DNA of 64,000 nt, taken from positions 884,027 through 948,026 of the forward strand of contig NZ_SMCS01000002.1 of the NCBI RefSeq assembly GCF_004342265.1, written 5' to 3'. The notes under the pieces were generated by a model, which saw nothing but the letters and a program-made list of their open reading frames with translations, had not been told where the DNA came from and made no database searches. This document shows positions 55,353 through 62,046 of this stretch, piece after piece (the stretch's first letter is position 1; every line of letters starts with the position of its first letter). Source of the DNA: Luteibacter rhizovicinus (lineage in GTDB: Bacteria > Pseudomonadota > Gammaproteobacteria > Xanthomonadales > Rhodanobacteraceae). A program made the position numbers and the translations under genes.

Positions 55353-55459
55353 GGGTTGTGCTCCGTGTGGGGGAAACGGAAGCGTACTTCACGGCGGCGG
55401 CGTCGGCATGGCCCTTCCGTCGTATCCGGCTTATGAGATTAGGTGCCCGGACGCGAAGG

Positions 55460-56470
55460 TCAGGTATGCGCGGCGGCTACGGCCGCGAAACGGGCCGCGA
55501 TATAGTCGTCGGTGAAGCTGGTCATGCCGAAGTCGCGGATAAAACCGCAGTGGCCGCCGTAGTCGGCGATGTCCAGTTCGATATTGGACGGCAGGCGCAG
55601 CTGTTCGAATGCCGCGACCGGAATGACCGGATCGTCGCGCGAGGTGAGGATCGTGGCCGGTACTTTCATGTCCTGCAGCCGGTCGCCGGCTACCGAATAG
55701 CCATCGAGATACGCTTCCAGCGAACCGAAATCGGTGTGCCGCAGCACGAGCGAACGGGTCAGTTCGCTCATGCTCTGCCTCAGCTCGGTCAACTCGAAGT
55801 ATTCGCGCGTGGGAAACGCTTCCTGCTTAAGCCGCAGCGAACGACGCCACTTGTTCATGAAGTAAGCGCGATAAATCCATGGCGCCGACTCTTCGAGCGA
55901 GAGCAGGCCTTCCGCCGGATCGATGATCGGACACACCGCCAGCACGTAGGAAAGCGGTATGTCGTGCGCGGTCGCGTGCATGGCGGCCCGCAGTGCGAAG
56001 TTTCCGCCCAGCGAGAATCCGGCCAGCGCCATCGGCCGCGCAGGGTACATGCGCGCGATTTCGCGCAACGCGATCACGACCTCGTCGATGCGGCACGAGT
56101 GGAACAATGCTTCGTTCAACGCATGGCTTTCGCCGTGGTCGCGAAAATTGAGACGGAAGATGTCCCAGCCTTCCTCGAGAAGCCGGCTTCCGGTCTGGAG
56201 GACATAGGTGGAATCGACGCTGCCTTCCCAGCCATGGAAGAGTACGGCCAGGCCTTTGGACGGTTCGCCGGTGCGCTGGGCGGTGAATTTACCGCTCAGA
56301 CGATCGCCGTTACCGACATCCACCAGCACGTCTTCGGCGCCCTCGCGTACCTGCTGCGCACGACGCGGCAGCAGCTGGCGGCGCACACCGCTGGACGAGA
56401 GCATGGTCTGCAGGTGACCGCTGCGCAGCGGCCACGACGGGCGGAAGTCGGTGCCACTGGGTAGGCTCAT
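55460..56470 (-). CDS. YheT-family alpha/beta hydrolase
   Basis: The 336 residues match YheT-type hydrolases, with FRPSWPLRSGHLQTML at the start, LFHGWEGSVDSTYV as oxyanion-hole region and the nucleophile S153 in AGFSLGGNFALR. Asp and His complete the triad in SRDDPVIP and YGGHCGF. The family includes esterases of unclear natural substrate. No signal peptide is seen. Its first codon overlaps the stop of the upstream acyltransferase gene by 4 bp, so the two are translationally coupled; a role in lipid turnover is suggested by that pairing. Confidence 0.88.
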   Translation of the reverse strand: MSLPSGTDFRPSWPLRSGHLQTMLSSSGVRRQLLPRRAQQVREGAEDVLVDVGNGDRLSGKFTAQRTGEPSKGLAVLFHGWEGSVDSTYVLQTGSRLLEEGWDIFRLNFRDHGESHALNEALFHSCRIDEVVIALREIARMYPARPMALAGFSLGGNFALRAAMHATAHDIPLSYVLAVCPIIDPAEGLLSLEESAPWIYRAYFMNKWRRSLRLKQEAFPTREYFELTELRQSMSELTRSLVLRHTDFGSLEAYLDGYSVAGDRLQDMKVPATILTSRDDPVIPVAAFEQLRLPSNIELDIADYGGHCGFIRDFGMTSFTDDYIAARFAAVAAAHT

Positions 56471-57267
56471 GCCGAGGTATCGGAGCCCAGGGCGGCGGCG
56501 ATGCGTTCACGCGAGCTCTCGGCCATGCGGCGACGGGCATCGGGCGAGGCCGGTACCGGCTCGAGGAAATGCACTTCCGCGTCCAGCGGCGCCTCGCCCA
56601 GCAAACGGATGATATTCGCCAGGAAGCTTTCGCCTTCGCGGAAACCGATATCGATCAGACGGTGGCCATCGCGCGCGAAGCGCAGCGCAACGGGCTGGAC
56701 CGGCACCTCGGCATCGAGCGCGGCCTGGAAGATGCGGGCATGGAAGACGCGCAGCACGCCGTTATGACCCGTGCCGCCTTCGGGAAAAACAGCGACCGAC
56801 CGGCCGGCGCGAAGGCGCTCGACCATGACCGACATGACCGAGGTCAGCGAGTGATTGTTGCCGCGACGATGGAAAATGGTACCGCCGCGTGCAGCCATCC
56901 AGCCGACCAGCGGCCAGTTCGCGATCTCGGCCTTGGCGACGAAGCAGGCGGCGCGCTGGGTGTGCATCAGCTCGATGTCCAGCCACGAGGTGTGGTTGGC
57001 GACGAACAGGACCGGATCCGAAAGCGAGGTGCCGTAGCGACGGCTGCGGAAACCGAAGACGCGCAGCAGCCCGGTCGACCAGAAGCGGATCGTGCGGTGG
57101 GCAAACGGCTCGCGACCGTTACGCATCACGCCGCCGGCCCAGCTAAGGATCAGGGCACAAATCAGAATTCCGAACACGATATGCAGCAACAGCAACGGCA
57201 CCCGCCACAGATAACGGAGCGGACGTAGTCGGTCGCGGGACGGCAGGGTGTCGGATGCGGCTTCCAT
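56467..57267 (-). CDS. 1-acylglycerol-3-phosphate acyltransferase-like (PlsC family) membrane enzyme
   Basis: I use ATG 57267 (MEAASDTLPSRDRLRPLRYLWRV, 266 residues); a TTG one codon earlier is possible. One membrane helix near 22-45 is followed by the acyltransferase domain with the catalytic NH92TSWLD97 motif and the substrate motif VFPEGGTGHNG, where FPEG is diagnostic. It attaches a second acyl chain to lysophospholipid or a related lipid at the inner membrane. It overlaps the YheT hydrolase gene by 4 bp. Confidence 0.9.
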   Translation of the reverse strand: MEAASDTLPSRDRLRPLRYLWRVPLLLLHIVFGILICALILSWAGGVMRNGREPFAHRTIRFWSTGLLRVFGFRSRRYGTSLSDPVLFVANHTSWLDIELMHTQRAACFVAKAEIANWPLVGWMAARGGTIFHRRGNNHSLTSVMSVMVERLRAGRSVAVFPEGGTGHNGVLRVFHARIFQAALDAEVPVQPVALRFARDGHRLIDIGFREGESFLANIIRLLGEAPLDAEVHFLEPVPASPDARRRMAESSRERIAAALGSDTSA

Positions 57268-57373
57268 CAAGCGTACAAGAGTAACGATGCCCGCGCTTCG
57301 TCGCTAGGGGAAGTAAGGAATTTCTTAAGACGCATTGCGATAACCCGTGCTATCCGAGGGGCGAAAATCATGC

Positions 57374-57850
57374 TCAAGCGGCTCCAAGCGGCAGATTTCC
57401 GGATTCCTTGACGGTACGAAGGACAAAACTCGTGTTGACGTCGGCGACGCCGGCCGCGTTCAGCAACTTGTCCAGAAGGAAACGGGAGAACCCCTCCAGA
57501 TCAGCCACATAGACGTGCAGCAGGTAGTCCATGTCGCCGGTCAGGGCATGGCATGCGACCACCTCGTCCCAGTCCTGGACGCGAACGACGAACCCTTCGA
57601 TCGAGCCGCCGTCGTGCTTAGCGAGCTGCACCCTGACGAAAGCCTGCAGGCCCAGACCCACTGCCTGTGGGTTGACCCGGGCGCCATATCCGCCGATGAC
57701 GCCATCCGATTCCAGGCGCTGGACCCGGCGCAAACAGGCCGACGCCGACAGGTTGACCACCTGGGCCAGGTCCGAATTGGTCATGCGCCCGTCGTTCTGA
57801 AGGGCGGCCAGAATGCGGAGGTCGATACGATCCATGGCATGGTCTTGCAT
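57374..57850 (-). CDS. Lrp/AsnC-family transcriptional regulator
   Basis: ATG at 57850 (MQDHAMDRIDLRILAALQ, 158 residues) is preceded by GGGGAGGCGG. The helix-turn-helix spans about residues 20-45 (GRMTNSDLAQVVNLSASACLRRVQRL). The RAM effector domain follows with AKHDGGSIEGFVVRVQDWDEVVACHALTGDMDYLLHVYVADLEGF. It is divergent from phhA with a 138-bp shared promoter region, so it probably controls phenylalanine hydroxylation in response to an amino acid, as Lrp-type regulators of aromatic degradation do elsewhere. The effector is not known. Confidence 0.9.
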   Translation of the reverse strand: MQDHAMDRIDLRILAALQNDGRMTNSDLAQVVNLSASACLRRVQRLESDGVIGGYGARVNPQAVGLGLQAFVRVQLAKHDGGSIEGFVVRVQDWDEVVACHALTGDMDYLLHVYVADLEGFSRFLLDKLLNAAGVADVNTSFVLRTVKESGNLPLGAA

Positions 57851-57884
57851 GATTATTGTCCGCCTCCCCATTCACACGCACGAC

Positions 57885-57915
57885 TGTTGCACACAGTCAC
57901 CCTTTCAATGCAACA
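57885..57915. promoter_or_regulatory. Possible Lrp-type operator between lrp and phhA
   Basis: TGTTGCA (57885-57891) and TGCAACA (57909-57915) form a perfect inverted repeat around 17 bases, midway between the divergent starts. Widely spaced arms suit a multimeric regulator such as the adjacent Lrp protein. No experimental support. Confidence 0.35.
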
Positions 57916-57988
57916 AAGCAAGCTTCTTGCGCAGCATTGCGACTACGCTTGTGACCTCACCGCAAGAACGGTCTTTAAGGAGGCTTCC

Positions 57989-58876
57989 ATGGACACCCCT
58001 CGTCGCGTCGAACATCAACAGACCGATCGTGGTTATGTGCCTGTGTATGCCACGGGGACCGTGGAGCAACCGTGGTCGAGCTACTCAAAAACCGATCATG
58101 AGGTCTGGGACACGCTGTACCGCCGCCAGCGCGAACTGCTGCCGGGCTATGCCTGCCAGGAATTTCTCGACGGCGTGGCGCGTTTCGGCCTGGGCGATGG
58201 CGGCATTCCGCGTTTCGACGATCTGAACCGGGTACTCCGCGCGGCCACGGGTTGGGAAGTGGTCGCCGTGGAAGGCCTGCTGCCCGACGAAGTCTTCTTC
58301 GATCACCTGGCGCACCGCCGTTTCCCGGTCAGCTGGTGGATCCGCAAGCCTGACCAGCTCGACTACCTTTCCGAGCCCGATCTGTTCCACGACCTGTTCG
58401 GTCACGTGCCGCTGCTGCTGAACCCTGTTTTCGCCGACTACATGGAGGCCTACGGCAAGGGCGGCATGAAGGCGTACGCCATCGGGCCGGATGCCCTCAT
58501 GAACCTGACGCGGCTGTACTGGTACACCGTCGAGTTCGGCCTGATCCGGACGGATGCGGGCATGCGGATCTACGGCGCCGGCATCGTCAGCTCCAAGGGC
58601 GAGTCGATCTACTCGATCGATTCGGCCTCGCCGAACCGCATCGGGTTCGACCTGGAGCGCGTCATGAGTACGCGCTACCGCATCGATACTTACCAGCAGA
58701 CCTACTTCGTCATCGACAGTTTCGAGCAGCTGTTCGACGCCACGCGTCCGGATTTCACGCCCATCTACAACCGTCTGGCGGACCGGGCTCCCGCCACGGC
58801 CGGCGATATCCTGAGCACGGATCGCGTTTTCACCCGGGGCACCCGCGAGGGCTGGGCAACGAACGCCGACAACTGA
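57989..58876 (+). CDS. phhA: Phenylalanine 4-monooxygenase
   Basis: ATG 57989 (MDTPRRVEHQQTDRGYVPVY) has AAGGAGG 6 bp upstream; 295 residues, the bacterial single-domain length without an ACT regulatory domain. The non-heme iron ligands are H134 and H139 in FHDLFGH and E182 in YWYTVEFGL. GYACQEFLDGVARFGL and YGAGIVSSKGESIYS are further family motifs. It converts phenylalanine to tyrosine with tetrahydropterin and oxygen in the cytoplasm. The usual phhB dehydratase gene, which recycles the pterin, is not next to it. The divergent Lrp gene is the likely regulator. Confidence 0.95.
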   Translation: MDTPRRVEHQQTDRGYVPVYATGTVEQPWSSYSKTDHEVWDTLYRRQRELLPGYACQEFLDGVARFGLGDGGIPRFDDLNRVLRAATGWEVVAVEGLLPDEVFFDHLAHRRFPVSWWIRKPDQLDYLSEPDLFHDLFGHVPLLLNPVFADYMEAYGKGGMKAYAIGPDALMNLTRLYWYTVEFGLIRTDAGMRIYGAGIVSSKGESIYSIDSASPNRIGFDLERVMSTRYRIDTYQQTYFVIDSFEQLFDATRPDFTPIYNRLADRAPATAGDILSTDRVFTRGTREGWATNADN

Positions 58877-58949
58877 ATCCCATCTCAACGGCGGCCTAAC
58901 AAGCCGCCTCGTAGGATGAGCCCACCTCCCCACTCATCCCGAGATTACC

Positions 58950-59195
58950 GTGGTCGTCTTCGACATCCCCTACGAATCCGTTGGTCCCGGTCTCTGGCTG
59001 CTGCAGAAGAACGAGTCGGAGTATGGGGAATTCTGTTCGCGGGACGACGCGCTCGAATGCGCCGTTACCGAGGCCCGCCGCCTCGAAGCCGCCACGCAGA
59101 CCTCGTCGGTCGTAGTGTTGAACATCGAGGGCATCGACGGCGTCTGGCGCGCTTTCGACACGTCGATCAAGCCGTACGCGGGTAAGACTGCGTAA
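58950..59195 (+). CDS. Small conserved-looking protein of unknown function
   Basis: The frame starts with GTG 58950 and encodes 81 residues (MVVFDIPYESVGPGLWLLQKNESEYGEFCSRDDALECA as the first half). It looks like a compact alpha-beta protein with the DUF2188-like order strand, DALECAVTEARRLEAA helix, and strand VVVLNIEGIDGVW. Codon use fits the surrounding genes. I cannot name the family securely. It lies 73 bp after phhA, with no strong ribosome site, and is followed by a REPIN. Confidence 0.6.
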   Translation: MVVFDIPYESVGPGLWLLQKNESEYGEFCSRDDALECAVTEARRLEAATQTSSVVVLNIEGIDGVWRAFDTSIKPYAGKTA

Positions 59196-59224
59196 AACCT
59201 CAAGCACGACGAATTCCCGCTTCC

Positions 59225-59333
59225 TGTAGGAGCCCGCTTGCGGGCGAAAGCCAACAGGGCGAGGAAGACGGATGCTCACCTCCGCGAGCCCGATCTACGG
59301 GCTTTGGCTTTCGCTCGCAAGCGAGCTCCTACA
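59225..59333. repeat. REPIN: two REP units in inverted orientation
   Basis: The left arm TGTAGGAGCCCGCTTGCGGG and the right arm, which reads inward as TGTAGGAGCTCGCTTGCGAG, share GCGAAAGCCAA and enclose about 40 bp. It is the same element type as at 31706-31844, with compensating changes within the stems. It lies directly before the sRNA array. Confidence 0.83.
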
Positions 59334-59356
59334 TGGGCTCGCTTTTTCGTGCCCGG

Positions 59357-59398
59357 AAAAAACAAAAACCCCGGCAGCCAGGGGATGAGCTGCCGGGG
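59357..59398 (-). terminator. Intrinsic terminator of sRNA copy 1
   Basis: On the minus strand the stem CCCCGGCAGC/GCTGCCGGGG (59369-59398) is followed by TTTTTGTTTTTT (59368 down to 59357). Confidence 0.88.
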
Positions 59399-59496
59399 TT
59401 ACATCGGGTCCGAATCTAGCAGGGGAACTAGCGGGACCCGGGGCAACCGGCTAATGAAAGCTCCCGGTTACCAACAGGTCGCCCTCGCGGCGATCA
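59357..59496 (-). ncRNA. Candidate small RNA, copy 1 (C-rich loops)
   Basis: Predicted transcript of about 140 nt on the minus strand. From the 5' end it has a small hairpin (TCGCC/GGCGA), a hairpin with arms GGTAACCGG/CCGGTTGCC, an extended hairpin GGGTCC/GGACCC containing a CTAG stem with loop TTCCCCTG, and a terminator hairpin (GC-rich 10-bp stem, loop with ATCCCCTG) followed by TTTTTGTTTTTT. Both C-rich loops carry TCCCCTG. The stems are conserved in copies 2 and 3 with paired base changes. No matching protein frame exists. The strand follows from the terminator and promoter. The logic resembles 4C-loop RNAs such as Xanthomonas sX13, but I cannot show homology. Confidence 0.75.
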
Positions 59497-59501
59497 CTAA
59501 C

Positions 59502-59528
59502 TTAGATGGGGTCGTCGTCTGGAAGTTC
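59502..59528 (-). promoter_or_regulatory. Sigma-E-like promoter of sRNA copy 1
   Basis: GAACTT (59528-59523) and TCTAA (59506-59502) are separated by exactly 16 bases, the spacing of sigma-E promoters such as E. coli rpoH P3. The 16-base spacer differs from those of copies 2 and 3 while both boxes are kept. A sigma-70 reading using TTGAAC is possible for this copy. Confidence 0.7.
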
Positions 59529-59579
59529 AACGCAAATATCGAATATCGCAAGCGCATGCAAAAAAGTTTCAGGCGATAC

Positions 59580-59619
59580 AAAAAATGAACCCCGGCATCC
59601 AGGGGAGGAAATGCCGGGG
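59580..59619 (-). terminator. Intrinsic terminator of sRNA copy 2
   Basis: The nine-bp stem at 59590-59619 is followed on the minus strand by TTCA and then six T residues (59585-59580). Confidence 0.82.
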
Positions 59620-59715
59620 TTGCGTCGGATCCAGGCTAGCAGGGGAACTAGCGGGACCCGGGACAACCGGTAACAAAAAACGCCGGTTGCCAACAGGTCG
59701 CTGTCGCAGCGATCG
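59580..59715 (-). ncRNA. Candidate small RNA, copy 2 (C-rich loops)
   Basis: About 136 nt on the minus strand, with the same four hairpins as copy 1. The first stem is TCGCT/AGCGA where copy 1 has TCGCC/GGCGA, a paired change. The second has arms GGCAACCGG/CCGGTTGTC around an A/T-rich loop. The third contains GCTAG/CTAGC with loop TTCCCCTG; its outer arm has one mismatch. The terminator stem CCCCGGCAT/ATGCCGGGG encloses TTCCTCCCCTGG and is followed by TTCATTTTTTG. It begins 51 bp beyond the copy 1 promoter, so it is an independent unit. Confidence 0.75.
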
Positions 59716-59720
59716 AATAC

Positions 59721-59747
59721 TTAGATGAGGCACCGGGGACGAAGTTC
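59721..59747 (-). promoter_or_regulatory. Sigma-E-like promoter of sRNA copy 2
   Basis: GAACTT (59747-59742), 16-base spacer, TCTAA (59725-59721). The spacer CGTCCCCGGTGCCTCA has little in common with the other copies. Confidence 0.7.
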
Positions 59748-59940
59748 AACGACGCGCGATGTCGATTGATGGCATTCGTTCAGGATTGCGACCATGTCGA
59801 GCACACCGACATATTTTTGAATTGCGTACACGGCTCGCAAGCGAACGCAATCTAAATATTTCTTAAGAAATTTCTCATTCGCTACGACGACATTGCAGAC
59901 GTCCACGTTCAATGGCTCGTACGCAAGTCAGAGTCCGGAC
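59748..59940. other. AT-richer spacer between sRNA copies 2 and 3
   Basis: The 193 bp contain the perfect 14-bp palindrome ATTTCTTAAGAAAT at 59858-59871 and no gene I can support. A 63-codon minus-strand frame crosses it but runs into the copy 2 promoter and has no ribosome site. GC content is clearly below that of the flanking genes. Confidence 0.5.
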
Positions 59941-59979
59941 AAAAATAAACCCCGGCATCCAGGGGAGGAAATACCGGGG
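59941..59979 (-). terminator. Intrinsic terminator of sRNA copy 3
   Basis: The stem at 59950-59979 is followed on the minus strand by TTTATTTTT (59949-59941). Confidence 0.8.
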
Positions 59980-60075
59980 TCGCGTCGGGTTCGGGCTAGC
60001 AGGGGAACTAGCGGAACCCGGGACAACCGATTAATAACAAACCACGGTTGCCAGCAGGTCGCTTCGCAGCGATCG
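59941..60075 (-). ncRNA. Candidate small RNA, copy 3 (C-rich loops)
   Basis: About 135 nt on the minus strand with the same fold. The outer arm of the third hairpin is GGGTTC/GAACCC, a paired change from GGGTCC/GGACCC in copy 1. The inner GCTAG/CTAGC stem and loop TTCCCCTG are unchanged. The terminator stem has one C-A mismatch, keeps the loop TTCCTCCCCTGG and is followed by TTTATTTTTG. The second hairpin is shortened by one pair with a longer loop. Conservation is highest in the C-rich loops and lowest in the linkers, as expected for a base-pairing regulator. Confidence 0.75.
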
Positions 60076-60080
60076 AGTAC

Positions 60081-60107
60081 TTAGATAGTCCCTCGACCGT
60101 GAAGTTC
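60081..60107 (-). promoter_or_regulatory. Sigma-E-like promoter of sRNA copy 3
   Basis: GGGAACTT with GAACTT at 60107-60102, a 16-base spacer and TCTAA at 60085-60081. This copy lacks the TTGAAC of a sigma-70 -35 box, which favours an ECF-type reading. It lies 5 bp beyond the stop codon of the SGNH hydrolase gene. Confidence 0.72.
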
Positions 60108-60112
60108 CCGTA

Positions 60113-60820
60113 TCACCGACCCGTCGTCTTTGGCATTCGTTTAATTTCGGCCGATTTTGCATGCTGTTCGAGCCATGGCTCCACCGTCGCGGTCCATAGT
60201 GCATATCCTTTCGAATTCATATGGAGGCCGTCCGCGATGAAGAGTTCCGGTCGGGGTTCGCCTTGTCCGTCGACCATGCCCGGAACGATGTCGAGGAAAG
60301 AGACGTCCTTCTGTCTGGACGCCCATTCGCGAATAAGTTCGTTCGACTTCAATATCTTGTCGAGCAACGCGCGCCGCGAAACGCTTGGCTTGATAGAGAT
60401 GAAGGCGATGGGAACCTGCGGCTGATCCTTGCGAACGCGCGCCACGAAGTCCGCGAAGTCGTCGCGCACCTGCTCGGGCGAGTCGCCGTTCATCAGATCG
60501 TTGTCGCCGGCATATATAACGATGGCGCCGGGGCGATAGGGAGCCACGATCCGCGCGGCAAACGCCGTGGAGTCATCGAGATCCGAACCGCCGAAGCCAC
60601 GGTTGACCACGCGGAATGCCGGGAAATCGGCGGAGAGGCTGGTCCACATGCGGATCGACGAACTGCCGACAAACAAAACGGCACCGGGGACGGGCGGTTG
60701 TGCGCGATCCTGCATTTCGAACGCACGGATATCGGGTTCCCAACGGCTGTGATCGGGGCCCTTGGCGAAGACGGGTGCGGCCAGGACCAGGGCCGCGAAG
60801 AGAAGCGCGATTCGTTTCAT
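60113..60820 (-). CDS. Secreted SGNH/GDSL-type hydrolase
   Basis: The 235 residues begin with a signal peptide (MKRIALLFAALVLAAPVFA). SGNH blocks are visible: VLFVGSSSIRMW with the nucleophile near S54, NRGFGGSDL supplying Gly, YAGDNDLMNG supplying Asn, and FIADGLHMNSKGYALW supplying the Asp-His pair. Members are esterases acting on lipids, acylated sugars or cell-wall components; the substrate is not known. It is periplasmic or secreted. Its stop lies directly upstream of the first sRNA promoter, and no terminator separates them. Confidence 0.9.
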   Translation of the reverse strand: MKRIALLFAALVLAAPVFAKGPDHSRWEPDIRAFEMQDRAQPPVPGAVLFVGSSSIRMWTSLSADFPAFRVVNRGFGGSDLDDSTAFAARIVAPYRPGAIVIYAGDNDLMNGDSPEQVRDDFADFVARVRKDQPQVPIAFISIKPSVSRRALLDKILKSNELIREWASRQKDVSFLDIVPGMVDGQGEPRPELFIADGLHMNSKGYALWTATVEPWLEQHAKSAEIKRMPKTTGR

Positions 60821-60850
60821 CGGTTACCTTTCGCAAGAGATGGCATGTCG

Positions 60851-61537
60851 TTATTTGCCCCGATCCACGGCCTGCACTTTCAGCACCGCCGAAATCCGCG
60901 TGCCATCCCAGCGATAGATAAGATGCTCGGCCTGGACGCAGGGCGATATCAGGTCGGGATAAAACGCGGCGATGCATTCGCCACCGGTGTGACGCACGCT
61001 GTCGTAAACGATGCCGTTGGAACCCGCGGCACGCAGTTCGCGCGCAAGTGCGGCGCTGAGCACGTAGCTGTCCGGATCGTGCGCTTCGGGCCAGCCGCCG
61101 CGCATGTCGTGCAAACGGCCTCCGATCGCCATGGTGTAGCAACGCATCTCGGTATCGGTCGGCGGTTCGTGGGTCGCGGCGAGGAAGTTCTGCCGGTGAA
61201 ACACCGTTTCCTCGATCGCCGTGGCAAGACTGTGCGCGGCGTAGAACACGCCCCAATGGCCGTCCGAGAAACGACTGCCTTCCGGATTGATATGAGCGAA
61301 CGCGGCCATGATCGGCGTGGTGCCCTGTCCCGATACGCGACGCTCGGGCGGGACCAGACGGAGCGCGCCCATTTCTTCGCGCAGGCGCGGATTGGTCATC
61401 GATTCGACGGCAAGTACCGCATCGATGTCGGCGGGATTGGCGATGCGATCGAATACCCCCACCGGCGGAAAGCGGCTGGGAACGATGCGCCATGCGTGGC
61501 TCCAGCGGATGCGCCGGACCGGCGGCAACTCGCTCAT
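60851..61537 (-). CDS. RES-domain toxin (NAD-degrading type)
   Basis: The 228 residues carry a RES domain: the Arg of WRIVPSRFPP, Glu/Ser positions in FYAAHSLATAIEETVFHR, and the Ser of the GSNGIVYDSVRHTGGECIAAFYPD region. RES toxins are fold relatives of ADP-ribosyltransferases, and characterised ones deplete NAD+ by phosphorolysis or hydrolysis. The start codon overlaps the antitoxin stop by 4 bp (ATGA), the usual antitoxin-first order. This member is somewhat longer than many RES toxins, with an N-terminal stretch of about 70 residues before the core. Confidence 0.88.
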   Translation of the reverse strand: MSELPPVRRIRWSHAWRIVPSRFPPVGVFDRIANPADIDAVLAVESMTNPRLREEMGALRLVPPERRVSGQGTTPIMAAFAHINPEGSRFSDGHWGVFYAAHSLATAIEETVFHRQNFLAATHEPPTDTEMRCYTMAIGGRLHDMRGGWPEAHDPDSYVLSAALARELRAAGSNGIVYDSVRHTGGECIAAFYPDLISPCVQAEHLIYRWDGTRISAVLKVQAVDRGK

Positions 61538-61938
61538 CCGTTCCAGCCGCGTTGGGCGTCCAGGTATTGGCGCACGACGTAGAGATCGGCCACGTTGCCG
61601 GAAAGCATGCGTTCCAGCGCGGCTTGTCCGCCGAAAAGTGCCGCGTCGTTCGGCTTGCGGACCCAGGCGTCGGCCTGCTCGTGATCGGGGAAGAGGATCT
61701 GCAAGTCCTTATAGATACCGAGCAGGTAGCTGATGCGTTCGATCACGTCGCGCGACGGCGTGCCGTCCTGCTGGCGCTTCCACTTGTAGAACGTCGACTC
61801 GGGCGGGTCGCCCAGCAGCGTACGCTGCTCCGCGACCCGAAGGTCCCAACGCTCCGCCAGCGCGAAGAACGCCCGGAGCGCGGGTCCGCCGAGTTCAGCA
61901 ATGGCGGGAAGGGTTTCACCGTGGACGACTGCGTGCAT
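61534..61938 (-). CDS. Xre/MbcA/ParS-type antitoxin of the RES system
   Basis: The 134 residues have a helical N-terminal domain of the Xre-like type (about 20-80, FFALAERWDLRVAEQRTLLGDPPESTFYKWKR) and the C-terminal toxin-binding domain formerly DUF2384 (ISYLLGIYKDLQILFPDHEQADAWVRKPNDAALFGGQAALERMLSG). DAWVRKPN is diagnostic. It neutralises the RES toxin by covering its active site and probably represses its own promoter, for which I see no clear operator. It is transcribed with the toxin gene. Confidence 0.9.
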   Translation of the reverse strand: MHAVVHGETLPAIAELGGPALRAFFALAERWDLRVAEQRTLLGDPPESTFYKWKRQQDGTPSRDVIERISYLLGIYKDLQILFPDHEQADAWVRKPNDAALFGGQAALERMLSGNVADLYVVRQYLDAQRGWNG

Positions 61939-62046
61939 CGCGAGGTTTCCCTGTGAAGTTATGAAGGATCATACTCCACAGAGAAAGTTCGTGTGTGAAC
62001 CGTATCCTAGGTCCTCGAGCCGTTTCGTTCCGTGTCCGGGCTCACG

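Noticed and set aside
59721..59912. A 63-codon minus-strand frame in the sRNA spacer
   Set aside because: It overlaps the conserved -10 box of sRNA copy 2, has no ribosome site and has no counterpart beside the other copies.
59357..60075. The three repeats as a plus-strand CsrA/RsmA sponge with GGGGA loops
   Set aside because: The outermost hairpin is followed by U-runs only on the minus strand, and the sigma-E-like promoters point the same way. The plus-strand reading remains formally possible.
59357..60075. A CRISPR array
   Set aside because: Only three long, structured and unevenly spaced repeats, no short direct repeats with uniform spacers and no cas genes.
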